21,634 bases of DNA from CAYYFV01 sp964451705 (lineage in GTDB: Bacteria > Patescibacteriota > Gracilibacteria > UBA1369 > GCA-2718715), in contig CAYVIV010000013.1 of the NCBI GenBank assembly GCA_964451705.1, positions 1 to 21,634 of the forward strand, given 5' to 3'. The notes beneath the pieces are model-generated. The model was not told where the DNA came from and made no database searches. It saw only the letters and a list, made by a program, of their open reading frames with translations. The position numbers were made by a program, and so were the translations under genes. Shown here one piece after another: positions 6,815 to 13,863 of the stretch; the stretch's first letter is position 1, and every line of letters starts with the position of its first letter.

Positions 6815-7015
6815 TATTGCCAATTGGTCAAGAGTTTATGATTAAATTACTTGTTCTTTATATTGGCTTTAGAGCTTACTTTAGGCCTGTGGCTTACTTT
6901 CATGTTTAGAATCAAAGCTTGACTTTTGGAGCTTAAAAGCTTATAAAGTTAAGGATTTGAGCCGATGTAGGAGCTCGTTGTGTTGGTAGTGATGGGTTAG
7001 GATTTAATTTTTTGA
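6815..7015. other. Intergenic space before the rsmH unit
   Basis: This is the longest gene-free stretch in the window. It contains two 9-base direct repeats GCTTACTTT (6874-6882 and 6892-6900), two AAGCTT palindromes 22 bases apart (6915-6920 and 6937-6942), the rsmH promoter and a leader of about 60 bases. I see no mraZ gene, no clear terminator for tsaC and no tRNA. Confidence 0.7.
6919..6947 (+). promoter_or_regulatory. Promoter of the rsmH-ftsL-fbp-sigma unit
   Basis: TTGACT (6919-6924), a 17-base spacer and TATAAA (6942-6947) make one of the best promoters in the window. Transcription would start near 6954 and give a leader of about 60 bases. AAGCTT palindromes overlap both the -35 and the -10 region. 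Confidence 0.75.
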
Positions 7016-7951
7016 ATGGATACATATATAGCAGAGCACACCCCTGTCTTACTCGATGAAGTAATTGCTCATTTGGATTTAAAGCAAAGCGACTATGTTG
7101 TTGATGGTACTCTGGGACTTGGAGGTCACTCTAAGGCTATTTTGCCGCAAATAGGCAATACTGGAAAATTATATGCTTTCGACTTAGACTCTAGGAATTT
7201 ACAAGAGGCACGCAAACGATTGCGTAATTTTGAGGGTAGAGTAATTTATGTGAACGATAATTTTTCAACTATAGATCACTATCAAAAAGTTTTAAAAATT
7301 GATGGTGTTGATAAGGTGTTGTTAGATTTAGGTTTATCATCTCCACATGTGGATATTGCTGAGTATGGTTTTTCTTTTAAGCAGCGAGGTCCTTTGGATA
7401 TGCGTTTTTCTCGAAAACAAAAGTTAACGGCCTCGATGATAGTTAATGGTATTTCTGAGGCAAAGTTAGCTGAAATTTTATCTAAATTCGGTGAACTTAA
7501 GTATGCTCGTAAAATTGCTGCTTTTATTGTTAAACAAAGAGAGCTAAAACCATTTACATATACAGATGAGTTTGCAGAGAGAATTAGACCATGTTTATCG
7601 GTTAAAAATGCTATAAAGGAGTTAACTTGTATTTTCCAGGCTATTAGAATTACTGTAAATGATGAATTGAATGCTTTGAATACAGGATTGAATAATATTT
7701 TTGAACTCCTTCGCAAAAATGGACGTGTTGCTGTTATTTCTTATCACTCGCTGGAAGATAGGATAGTTAAGAATTTTATTAAAAAGTTAGAAAAACCTTT
7801 GGAAACTGATCCATTAAAGGCTATGATGTCAGTACATGCTGAACCGAGAATAGAAGTTATTACAAAAAAAATCATTTTACCTTCCAAGCAGGAGGTAGAA
7901 GATAACCCACGGGCCCGAAGCGCTAAGCTGCGAGTCTTCAAAAAGCTTTAA
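7016..7951 (+). CDS. rsmH: 16S rRNA (cytosine-1402-N4)-methyltransferase
   Basis: RsmH (MraW) methylates N4 of C1402 in the 16S rRNA decoding centre using S-adenosylmethionine. The 311-residue protein is full length: HTPVLLDEVI at the start, the SAM-binding DGTLGLGGHS near 34-43, LLDLGLSSPHVD and GFSFKQRGPLDMRFS in the middle, FQAIRITVNDEL, VISYHSLEDRIVKNF and the C-terminal NPRARSAKLRVFKK. In most bacteria this gene opens the division and cell-wall (dcw) cluster after mraZ. Here mraZ is absent and an ftsL-like gene follows after 9 bases. A weak AGGA lies 14 bases before the ATG, too far for a normal ribosome site. Confidence 0.97.
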   Translation: MDTYIAEHTPVLLDEVIAHLDLKQSDYVVDGTLGLGGHSKAILPQIGNTGKLYAFDLDSRNLQEARKRLRNFEGRVIYVNDNFSTIDHYQKVLKIDGVDKVLLDLGLSSPHVDIAEYGFSFKQRGPLDMRFSRKQKLTASMIVNGISEAKLAEILSKFGELKYARKIAAFIVKQRELKPFTYTDEFAERIRPCLSVKNAIKELTCIFQAIRITVNDELNALNTGLNNIFELLRKNGRVAVISYHSLEDRIVKNFIKKLEKPLETDPLKAMMSVHAEPRIEVITKKIILPSKQEVEDNPRARSAKLRVFKKL

Positions 7952-7960
7952 TTTTAGAAT

Positions 7961-8296
7961 TTGCATACAATCTCCCTTTTCTTAAAGAATACTTCCTTAC
8001 AACTTGGCATAGAGCCTCGTTGGCATGGGGTGGCTGTTTTTTTATTGACGGTGATCATTTTTGCCTTGTGTATGCACTTGTATAATTTTCAGAGGTCTTT
8101 GACTTATGGATATCAGATTTCAGAGCTTTCATCTCAAAGACTTAGAATTAACGGGTTAAAACAGAAGAGCAATATAGAGCTTTCACGATTGCAATCTTTA
8201 GATTATATTCAGAATTCTGGGGTGATTGACTTTATGACGAATCCAAAGATCACAAATTATGTTCAGCACTCGTCTGCTACTGCTTTAAGATATTAA
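7961..8296 (+). CDS. FtsL-like small bitopic division protein, TTG start
   Basis: This 111-residue protein has a short cytoplasmic head of about 24 residues, one membrane segment (VAVFLLTVIIFALCMHLYNF, about 25-44) and an extracellular part with a likely coiled coil (about 50-80, rich in Leu, Gln, Ser and Lys). This topology, the size and the position directly after rsmH match FtsL, which with DivIC/FtsB and DivIB/FtsQ regulates septal peptidoglycan synthesis. Sequence identity in this family is too low to prove it. The start must be TTG at 7961: an in-frame TAG lies at 7955-7957 and the next Met (about residue 39) is inside the membrane segment. The expected neighbour ftsI is missing; fbp follows one base after the stop. 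Confidence 0.75.
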   Translation: MHTISLFLKNTSLQLGIEPRWHGVAVFLLTVIIFALCMHLYNFQRSLTYGYQISELSSQRLRINGLKQKSNIELSRLQSLDYIQNSGVIDFMTNPKITNYVQHSSATALRY

Positions 8297-8297
8297 A

Positions 8298-9182
8298 ATG
8301 CAAAATTTTGAACGCTTACTCGAGGACTGCGACTTCAGTTCAGATTTAAAAACTCTAGTTGGAGCATGCACAAAAGCAGCAATTAATTTTTATAATTCCT
8401 ACTGCAGTATAGAAAATGTGCAGGAGAGCCAAAATGTGCATGGTGAAAACCAGAAAGCCTTGGACTTAATAGCCGATGAGATTTTTACAAATGCTTTGCT
8501 CAGTACAAAGTTATGTGCCTGTATTTGTTCAGAAGAAAGAGAAGAGGCCATTAAGTCCGATGGTCAATATTCGGTATGTTTTGATCCTTTAGATGGATCG
8601 AGTATTATCGAAGCTAACTTTGCCACAGGTAGTATTTTTGGTATCTATAATGCCCAAACTCCAATTGGACTTACTCTATCGCAGCAAGTTTGTAGCTTTT
8701 ATTATATATATGGTCCGAACTTAATACTGGTAGTTTCTAATGGTAAAAAAACTTTTACGGCAAAATACACCGGGGATGATTTTGAATTTAACCAAAATAT
8801 GCCTTTAAAAAATCAAGGCGTCTTAGCACCTGCAAACCTGCAGGCCTGGTTTGCAAATGGTATTCAAGATAGGTTAGCGGATTTTTTAAGTCAAGGTTTG
8901 TATTTGCGTTATTCTGGTGGGTTAGTTGCAGATGTGCATATGTTGATTTCTAAGTCAGGAGGTTTGTTTGTGAGACCCAGGTTGGCTAAAGCTAAGCCCA
9001 AGTTAAGGTTGGTATATGAATGTGGACCATTGGCTTATATAATAGAGTCTTTGGGAGGTTTGAGTTCGAATATGCAGGTTTCTATTTTGGAGCAGAAAAT
9101 TACTGATTTGCATCAAACTACAGATTTCATGGTGGGTACTAAAGATTTTGTTGAGCGTTGGCATAGTTATGAAAAACTCTAA
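8298..9182 (+). CDS. fbp: Fructose-1,6-bisphosphatase, class I
   Basis: This enzyme removes the 1-phosphate of fructose-1,6-bisphosphate, the committed step of gluconeogenesis, in the cytoplasm. The 294-residue protein carries the class I metal and substrate sites: VHGENQKALDLIADEIF, ICSEEREE, FDPLDGSS and the signature LRLVYECGPLAYIIE. Class I enzymes are commonly about 330 residues, so this one is slightly short. Sedoheptulose-1,7-bisphosphatase belongs to the same fold and is an alternative or extra activity. It is unusual here: a sugar-phosphate gene between an ftsL-like gene (one base upstream) and a sigma factor gene (61 bases downstream). A good match to the class I signature makes the family secure and the exact substrate likely. 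Confidence 0.9.
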   Translation: MQNFERLLEDCDFSSDLKTLVGACTKAAINFYNSYCSIENVQESQNVHGENQKALDLIADEIFTNALLSTKLCACICSEEREEAIKSDGQYSVCFDPLDGSSIIEANFATGSIFGIYNAQTPIGLTLSQQVCSFYYIYGPNLILVVSNGKKTFTAKYTGDDFEFNQNMPLKNQGVLAPANLQAWFANGIQDRLADFLSQGLYLRYSGGLVADVHMLISKSGGLFVRPRLAKAKPKLRLVYECGPLAYIIESLGGLSSNMQVSILEQKITDLHQTTDFMVGTKDFVERWHSYEKL

Positions 9183-9204
9183 AGATATTTACAAAGCGCT
9201 TAGA

Positions 9205-9216
9205 ATGTTATAACAT
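9205..9216. promoter_or_regulatory. 12-base palindrome upstream of the sigma factor gene
   Basis: ATGTTATAACAT is a perfect palindrome in the 61-base space between fbp and the sigma gene, 28 bases before its ATG. An 8-base palindrome AAGCGCTT (9194-9201) lies just upstream. TATAAC inside it could be a -10 box with TTTACA (9188-9193), but the 15-base spacing is short. An operator is possible; chance is not excluded in such AT-rich DNA. Confidence 0.35.
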
Positions 9217-9243
9217 CTGTTTTGTACTGGATATTCAGGACTT

Positions 9244-9786
9244 ATGCAGAAAAATAAATTACAAATATCGGTTTTAAAATGGTTGCAGGGAGATGTAAAT
9301 GCTTTTTCTTTTGTCTATGATTACTATATAGATAAAATTTACCGTTTTATTTACTTTAAAGTGCCAGCGAATGAGGCAGAGGATTTAACTGAGGAAGTAT
9401 TTTTAAAGGTTATGCAAAAAAAAGATACTTTTGATCCGAAAAAAAGTGCTTTTAGTACTTGGATTTACACAATTGCCAGAAATACAGTTATAGATTTTTT
9501 GCGTTCAAACAAGCCAGTTTTAGAATTACATGATTATGTAGCAGATACTCAGGAGTCAACTCAAACTGCTTACAAGGCAGAGAAATCTTTGCAGCAGGAA
9601 AATTTAAAAAAAGCATTGGTGACTTTGCCGAAAAATAAACAAGATATAGTGATTTTACGTTTTATAGATGAACTATCTTATGAAGAAATTGCAGAAATCC
9701 TAGGTAAGTCTGCAGGAAGTGTGCGAATTACCATGATGAGAACACTGCGTGATTTAAGGCAAATTTTAGAAAAACTTGAAACATAA
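9244..9786 (+). CDS. RNA polymerase sigma factor, ECF (sigma-70 group IV) type
   Basis: This 180-residue alternative sigma factor directs RNA polymerase to a specific promoter set. Region 2 spans about residues 15-90 with FSFVYDYYIDKIYRFIYFKV, the acidic AEDLTEEVFLKV, and FSTWIYTIARNTVIDFLR (promoter melting and -10 binding). Region 4 spans about 120-178 with LPKNKQDIVILRF, then the helix-turn-helix LSYEEIAEILGKSAGSVRITMMR that reads the -35 box. Region 3 and most of region 1 are absent, as expected for ECF factors. The next gene, 39 bases downstream, codes for a membrane protein with a FecR-like domain. That pairing suggests a sigma/anti-sigma switch controlled at the membrane. A short AGGA lies five bases before the start, one of the few Shine-Dalgarno-like sites here. 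Confidence 0.94.
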   Translation: MQKNKLQISVLKWLQGDVNAFSFVYDYYIDKIYRFIYFKVPANEAEDLTEEVFLKVMQKKDTFDPKKSAFSTWIYTIARNTVIDFLRSNKPVLELHDYVADTQESTQTAYKAEKSLQQENLKKALVTLPKNKQDIVILRFIDELSYEEIAEILGKSAGSVRITMMRTLRDLRQILEKLET

Positions 9787-9825
9787 GGCCTGTTTTCACG
9801 TATATAAATATGAATCAACTAAATT

Positions 9826-11907
9826 ATGAATTTAGAAAAACAACTCTCTGAATTATTGAATCAACCTAGCTACTCTAAAAAAAATAAACTTTATAGTAGG
9901 TTAGTTAGTTTAGAAAAATTTAGGTTTATAACTAAGTTGATTAGGGCTAGTTGGTTTTTTAAGACTAAGCTTAAGTACAAACTATATTTTAGTCAGTCCT
10001 TTGCAGATATTAGTTATGTTTTTGCTAAGAAATCGATGGCAGTCGGTTTGAGCTTTGTATTTGTTTTAAGTATTTTAGCAATACCTTTTTTATCTACAAA
10101 CAATTATATAAACAACTCCCAGTACTTGCTATCTCGTTTAAGTGGCGATGTGCAGGTTTTGCGAGCAGGCAATTTGTTAGATGTAGATAATGAGTTTGAG
10201 TTACAAGCCTTAGATGTAGTCACGACTAGTTCAAAATCTTTGGTGGAAGTAAGAGTCTTAGATGGTGCAATTGTACGTTTAGGTCAGAATTCGCAGTTAT
10301 ATCTTGGTAATGTTTCTAAAAGTCCCTTTTTAAATACTGTAGATTTAGAGCTGAGTAAGGGTAGTTTTTGGTTAAACTCTTCTTATAATACTTTGGTGCC
10401 GACTAAGATTAATTTGTCTACAGCGTCTGCTGAGTTTGAGCTATATAAATCATCTAAATTTGCTGTGAAGACAAATTCAGAAGCTTTGATAGCTTACAAT
10501 TTTTCACGACCAGTTTTAACACACACCCTTTCTGATTCTTCGTACTTGGGTCAATCACAGGTTATGAATGTAAGTACCGAGAAAACTTTAGATATTTTTA
10601 AGGACAATATGTTGGCGTTTATGTCTTTGAACTCTAATTTAGATAAGACGATTTATATGGATGTCTCTGAGGATTTAAGTTCAGAAAAACATAGAATTGC
10701 TGGAGTTTTGCCAAATCAGATTATGTATCCTTTGGAAGTTTTACAGGATTGGTTTAACTCTAAGGTTAAATCTTCTTCTACTGTAGATTCACAAATTGAT
10801 GATGTATCAGAATCTTTGATTGAAACAGAGTTAATGTTGGCACAATCTAATGCAAATTTAGATTCGCAAACTAAGTCTAATTTAAAAGCTAAACTATCTA
10901 AGGTTGTTGAGTCTGTGAAGCAAACAAAACAGACTAGCCAGCAACTACATACTAGCACTAAGGAGAACTTGATTTCTCAATTAACTAATATAGAAAGTTC
11001 TATTTCGAAAGAAGTTACACCACAGTCTTATTTTGAACTAAAATCTTTGGTGTCAAATGCTAAATTAGATGTTTCGGAATCTTTTGAAGAGCAGTCTCAA
11101 GTAGCTTTAGAAAATACAAATCAGATTTTAACAGAAATTAGCTTGGAAGATGAACAAGTGCAAAAACAGCTTTTGCCAAATGTTTTAGATGAATTAACGT
11201 TTGCTTTAGATAAAGTTTCTATGCAATCAACCTTAGTTTCTAACTCAGGAATGATAGATGATAGATTATCTCAAGATTTAGAGTTTTTAATTCGTGAAAG
11301 CTTGGTGATTACAGATATGGTAGACAAAGATATTGTGGATAATAACGCTTTGGAGCAAAAAGTAGACCTTTTAAGGACTAAGATTCAAGAGGTTGCAGCT
11401 GTGGTGTCGGAAGGAAACTCAGAAGAAATTGAGCCCCAAGAGTCGTTTAGTTCTAGTGTGTCTTTCGAGGCAGATTCTAGTACTGTAACTATTGAAGAAA
11501 TTGATAGTTTGCAAGTAGATAAAATTTTAGATGAAAATAATCAAGATATAGACCTGGAGACTCTAGAATCCCCAGAACAAACTGAGTTAGATGTTGATCT
11601 AGAATCAAATTCTCAAGAGTTGGAGGCTTCAGTATCTGAATTAGAGTCTGAATTGACTGAAGGCTNNNNNNNNNNNNNNNNNNNNNNNNNNNNNNNNNNN
11701 NNNNNNNNNNNNNNNNNNNNNNNNNNNNNNNNNNNNNNNNNNNNNNNNNNNNNNNNNNNNNNNNNAGTTGAGGAGTTAGAAAGTAGCTTCCAAATTCAGG
11801 AGAGAAATTTACAGACTTTAGATGATGTATCGACTATTGAAACTATCCAAACACCTCCTACAGAAGTTCTGAGCGAGGAATCAACGTTTGATGTCAGTGA
11901 TCTTTAG
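9826..11907 (+). CDS. Membrane-anchored FecR-domain protein, possible anti-sigma factor (scaffold gap inside)
   Basis: Residues 1-65 are a basic, probably cytoplasmic head, and about 68-90 a membrane segment (VGLSFVFVLSILAIPFL). From about 104 to 215 there is a FecR-type beta domain: LSGDVQVLRAG, then LDVVTTSSKSLVEVRVLDGAIVRLGQNSQLYLG. Residues around 285-360 (GVLPNQIMYPLEVLQDWF, then helices) resemble DUF5667, a domain common beside such sigma factors in candidate-phyla genomes; this match is weaker. The rest is a helical, then very acidic Glu/Ser/Leu-rich tail. About 100 Ns (11666-11765) interrupt the tail; the frame is open on both sides and composition is similar, so I treat it as one gene of unknown true length. 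The sigma gene 39 bases upstream suggests that the cytoplasmic head holds the sigma factor while the outer domains sense the envelope. Confidence 0.78.
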   Translation: MNLEKQLSELLNQPSYSKKNKLYSRLVSLEKFRFITKLIRASWFFKTKLKYKLYFSQSFADISYVFAKKSMAVGLSFVFVLSILAIPFLSTNNYINNSQYLLSRLSGDVQVLRAGNLLDVDNEFELQALDVVTTSSKSLVEVRVLDGAIVRLGQNSQLYLGNVSKSPFLNTVDLELSKGSFWLNSSYNTLVPTKINLSTASAEFELYKSSKFAVKTNSEALIAYNFSRPVLTHTLSDSSYLGQSQVMNVSTEKTLDIFKDNMLAFMSLNSNLDKTIYMDVSEDLSSEKHRIAGVLPNQIMYPLEVLQDWFNSKVKSSSTVDSQIDDVSESLIETELMLAQSNANLDSQTKSNLKAKLSKVVESVKQTKQTSQQLHTSTKENLISQLTNIESSISKEVTPQSYFELKSLVSNAKLDVSESFEEQSQVALENTNQILTEISLEDEQVQKQLLPNVLDELTFALDKVSMQSTLVSNSGMIDDRLSQDLEFLIRESLVITDMVDKDIVDNNALEQKVDLLRTKIQEVAAVVSEGNSEEIEPQESFSSSVSFEADSSTVTIEEIDSLQVDKILDENNQDIDLETLESPEQTELDVDLESNSQELEASVSELESELTEGXXXXXXXXXXXXXXXXXXXXXXXXXXXXXXXXXXVEELESSFQIQERNLQTLDDVSTIETIQTPPTEVLSEESTFDVSDL
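11666..11765. other. Assembly gap of 100 Ns
   Basis: A run of exactly 100 Ns is the usual placeholder for a scaffold join of unknown size. It falls in the acidic Glu/Ser-rich coding region, where repeats could have broken the assembly. The real number of missing bases is unknown. Confidence 0.99.
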
Positions 11908-11924
11908 ATTTGTATCGCTGCCAA

Positions 11925-11967
11925 GTTATGAGCTAGGAATCAAGCGTGGATCTGCCTGATTTTTAGA
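11925..11967 (+). repeat. Degenerate second copy of the FecR-domain gene's last 43 bases
   Basis: Bases 11925-11967 align without gaps to 11866-11908, the end of the preceding gene. I count 32 of 43 identical positions. Both copies end in TAG. Read in the matching frame, the first gives VLSEESTFDVSDL-stop and the second VMS-stop-ESSVDLPDF-stop, so one Glu codon (GAG) has become TAG. The two copies start 59 bases apart, which is not a multiple of three. The second copy lies outside any intact gene, between the convergent ends of the FecR-domain gene and mraY. Confidence 0.8.
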
Positions 11968-11983
11968 ATAGCTATTTGTGGAT

Positions 11984-13033
11984 TTAGATGATTTTTGCAA
12001 AGTGCAAGACAAGACCAAACATAGCCACGAAGTTGCCTATAAGCCAAAATCTCATAGTGACTGTGAATTCTTTCCAGCCGTTGTATTCAAAGTGGTGATG
12101 AATGGGAGCTATGTCGAAGACTTTTTTGCCACGGAATTTTTTCGAGAGCAGTTGGATGATTACAGATAATGTTTCTATAACAAAAATGAAACAAATAAAA
12201 GGCAGTAACAAGATGCTATCGTTTAACATTGCGATGACACCAATTGTGGCCCCTAAGGCTAGTGAGCCAGTGTCTCCCATGATGAATTTGGCTGGAGGAA
12301 TATTGTTCCATAAAAATGCTGCTAGAGCCCCTACAATCACTGCACACAGGGTGCTGAGAATAAATAGGCCTTTGATAAATGAAATAATAGCCAAGCTAAT
12401 TAGAGCAGTAATACTGAGTCCAGATGCTAAGCCATCTAAGCCATCGGTAATATTGACAGCATTAGATGTGCCAATGATTATAAACATAAATAGGGGAATG
12501 TACCAAAGTCCTAGGCTGATATCGTTGCCTAGCAGATAAACACTGGAGAAGCCTAGTTTACTATAAAACCAGTAGCCACCTAAAAAGCTTAAAATTGTCA
12601 TCCAAATAGTTTTTGCATTGGCAGAGAGACCTTTAAATTTACCGATTTTTTTAACATTCATATAGTCATCTACAAATCCAAGTAACCCAAAGCTAATTAA
12701 GAAAAATAGAGGAATATAGGTTTCGGATCTGCTAATTAAACTATTGGAAGTTATGCCAAGTTGGACAGAAAACAGCGAAAGTAAACTTATGATTGCAACT
12801 GTGACCCAGATAACTATACCTCCCATTGTTGGCGTGCCTTGTTTGCTCTTATGTAAAGAGTTAAATAGTGGTGTTTTACTCCCGTCCATGCTGGACTCTT
12901 TAATTTGCTGTGTAAACTGGACGCGCTTTATAAAACGGATGAATTTTGGAGTGGCAATAAGTGCTAAAAGAAAGCTAGAAAAACTACCTGCTAATATAAG
13001 GCCTAAATGGCTACTGAGAGCTTGAGTGATCAT
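11984..13033 (-). CDS. mraY: Phospho-N-acetylmuramoyl-pentapeptide-transferase
   Basis: MraY transfers phospho-MurNAc-pentapeptide to undecaprenyl phosphate and makes lipid I at the inner face of the membrane. The 349-residue, multi-pass protein has all family motifs: KQGTPTMGG near 65-73, LLGFVDDYMNV with the catalytic Asp pair near 110-120, NAVNITDGLDGLASG, FMGD-type FIMGDTGSLALGA, and the histidine loop APIHHHFEYNGW. The C-terminus closes normally. Its start lies inside the upstream carboxypeptidase gene (23-base overlap), which implies coupled translation. In most bacteria mraY sits in the dcw cluster with mur and fts genes; here it pairs with wall-maturation genes and converges on the rsmH unit. 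Confidence 0.97.
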   Translation of the reverse strand: MITQALSSHLGLILAGSFSSFLLALIATPKFIRFIKRVQFTQQIKESSMDGSKTPLFNSLHKSKQGTPTMGGIVIWVTVAIISLLSLFSVQLGITSNSLISRSETYIPLFFLISFGLLGFVDDYMNVKKIGKFKGLSANAKTIWMTILSFLGGYWFYSKLGFSSVYLLGNDISLGLWYIPLFMFIIIGTSNAVNITDGLDGLASGLSITALISLAIISFIKGLFILSTLCAVIVGALAAFLWNNIPPAKFIMGDTGSLALGATIGVIAMLNDSILLLPFICFIFVIETLSVIIQLLSKKFRGKKVFDIAPIHHHFEYNGWKEFTVTMRFWLIGNFVAMFGLVLHFAKII

Positions 13034-13844
13034 AAAAGTTTTTGTTACTATTATATTCTAGAAGAGAATTTGTATCTAAGAACCTGTTTTTACTATTCAA
13101 AACGATTGTCATTACCGATTTAGGTCCATCGGAGATGCCTATAAAGCACTGTCCGGCTAATGGAGTGGTGCCAGTTTTGAGACCACTTAGATTGAGTTTG
13201 TTTTCCAACTCTTTATTTGTATTCTTAACTAGAGTGTTTTTTTTCTTAAGGCTAGTAATTTTATAGTTTTGTTTCTTTGCAATGTCAACAATATAATTAT
13301 TTTCCATAAGTGTTTTTGTAAATTTAGCAAGGTCATAGGCTGTACTATAATTGTCGATGTGGTCGAAGCCCATGGGGTTTGCAAACTTAGTGTTTTTGAG
13401 TCCTAGCTTTTTAGCATAGTGATTCATTTTTTTTACAAATTCTTTTTGACTGCCTGCACTATGTTCGGCAACTGCAGCTGCAGCTTCGTTGGCCGAGCTA
13501 AGCAACATGGCATGAATTAAGTCTTGCATGTAATAACTATCGTTGGCCTGCAGATTAGCACTAGATCCACCAACAGATTTATGCTGTGGGCTGAGCTTGA
13601 CCACCTCCTGCATGTCGTGCTCTTGGGTGGCTATATAAACTGTCATGAGTTTGGTGAGGCTGGCAATTGGAAGTTTTTGGTAAGCATTTTTGCTATATGA
13701 GATGGTCTGACTATTGATATCGTAAATTAGAGCACTTTTGGCACTGAGTTGCGGCTTTAGGTTCTCAACAATTTTAAGAGGAGTAGCTACATTACTTAGG
13801 CTAATAACTCCAGAGAGAATAATTAATATAATTTTAGATAGCAT
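13011..13844 (-). CDS. Serine-type D-Ala-D-Ala carboxypeptidase (penicillin-binding protein, S11 family)
   Basis: This enzyme trims the terminal D-Ala from peptidoglycan pentapeptides outside the membrane and so limits cross-linking. The 277-residue protein begins with a hydrophobic signal or anchor (about residues 3-20). The three penicillin-binding motifs are in order: SxxK in ASLTKLM (about 62-68), SxN in LSSANEAAAA (about 115-120) and KTG in GLKTGTTPLAGQCF (about 224). It ends shortly after the transpeptidase-like domain and lacks the C-terminal beta domain and amphipathic membrane anchor seen in DacA/PBP5 (about 400 residues), so it is a minimal version. It starts 19 bases after the LCP gene and overlaps mraY by 23 bases, forming a wall operon. 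Confidence 0.93.
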   Translation of the reverse strand: MLSKIILIILSGVISLSNVATPLKIVENLKPQLSAKSALIYDINSQTISYSKNAYQKLPIASLTKLMTVYIATQEHDMQEVVKLSPQHKSVGGSSANLQANDSYYMQDLIHAMLLSSANEAAAAVAEHSAGSQKEFVKKMNHYAKKLGLKNTKFANPMGFDHIDNYSTAYDLAKFTKTLMENNYIVDIAKKQNYKITSLKKKNTLVKNTNKELENKLNLSGLKTGTTPLAGQCFIGISDGPKSVMTIVLNSKNRFLDTNSLLEYNSNKNFYDHSSSQ

Positions 13845-13863
13845 ATATTTATAAATTATTCAC

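Noticed and set aside
6815..7015. A tRNA, small RNA or mraZ remnant in the longest gene-free space
   Set aside because: No cloverleaf arms, no anticodon loop pattern, no coding frame with MraZ motifs; only a promoter, short repeats and a leader are seen.
7282..7716. A 144-residue minus-strand frame
   Set aside because: It is antisense to conserved rsmH sequence and has no family features.
9810..9865. An upstream ATG (9810) before the FecR-domain gene as a leader peptide
   Set aside because: It opens a short frame in a different phase that ends after about a dozen codons and overlaps the real start; no evidence beyond chance.
12102..12539. A 145-residue plus-strand frame
   Set aside because: It lies wholly antisense to mraY, whose motifs are complete; no recognisable domain or promoter.
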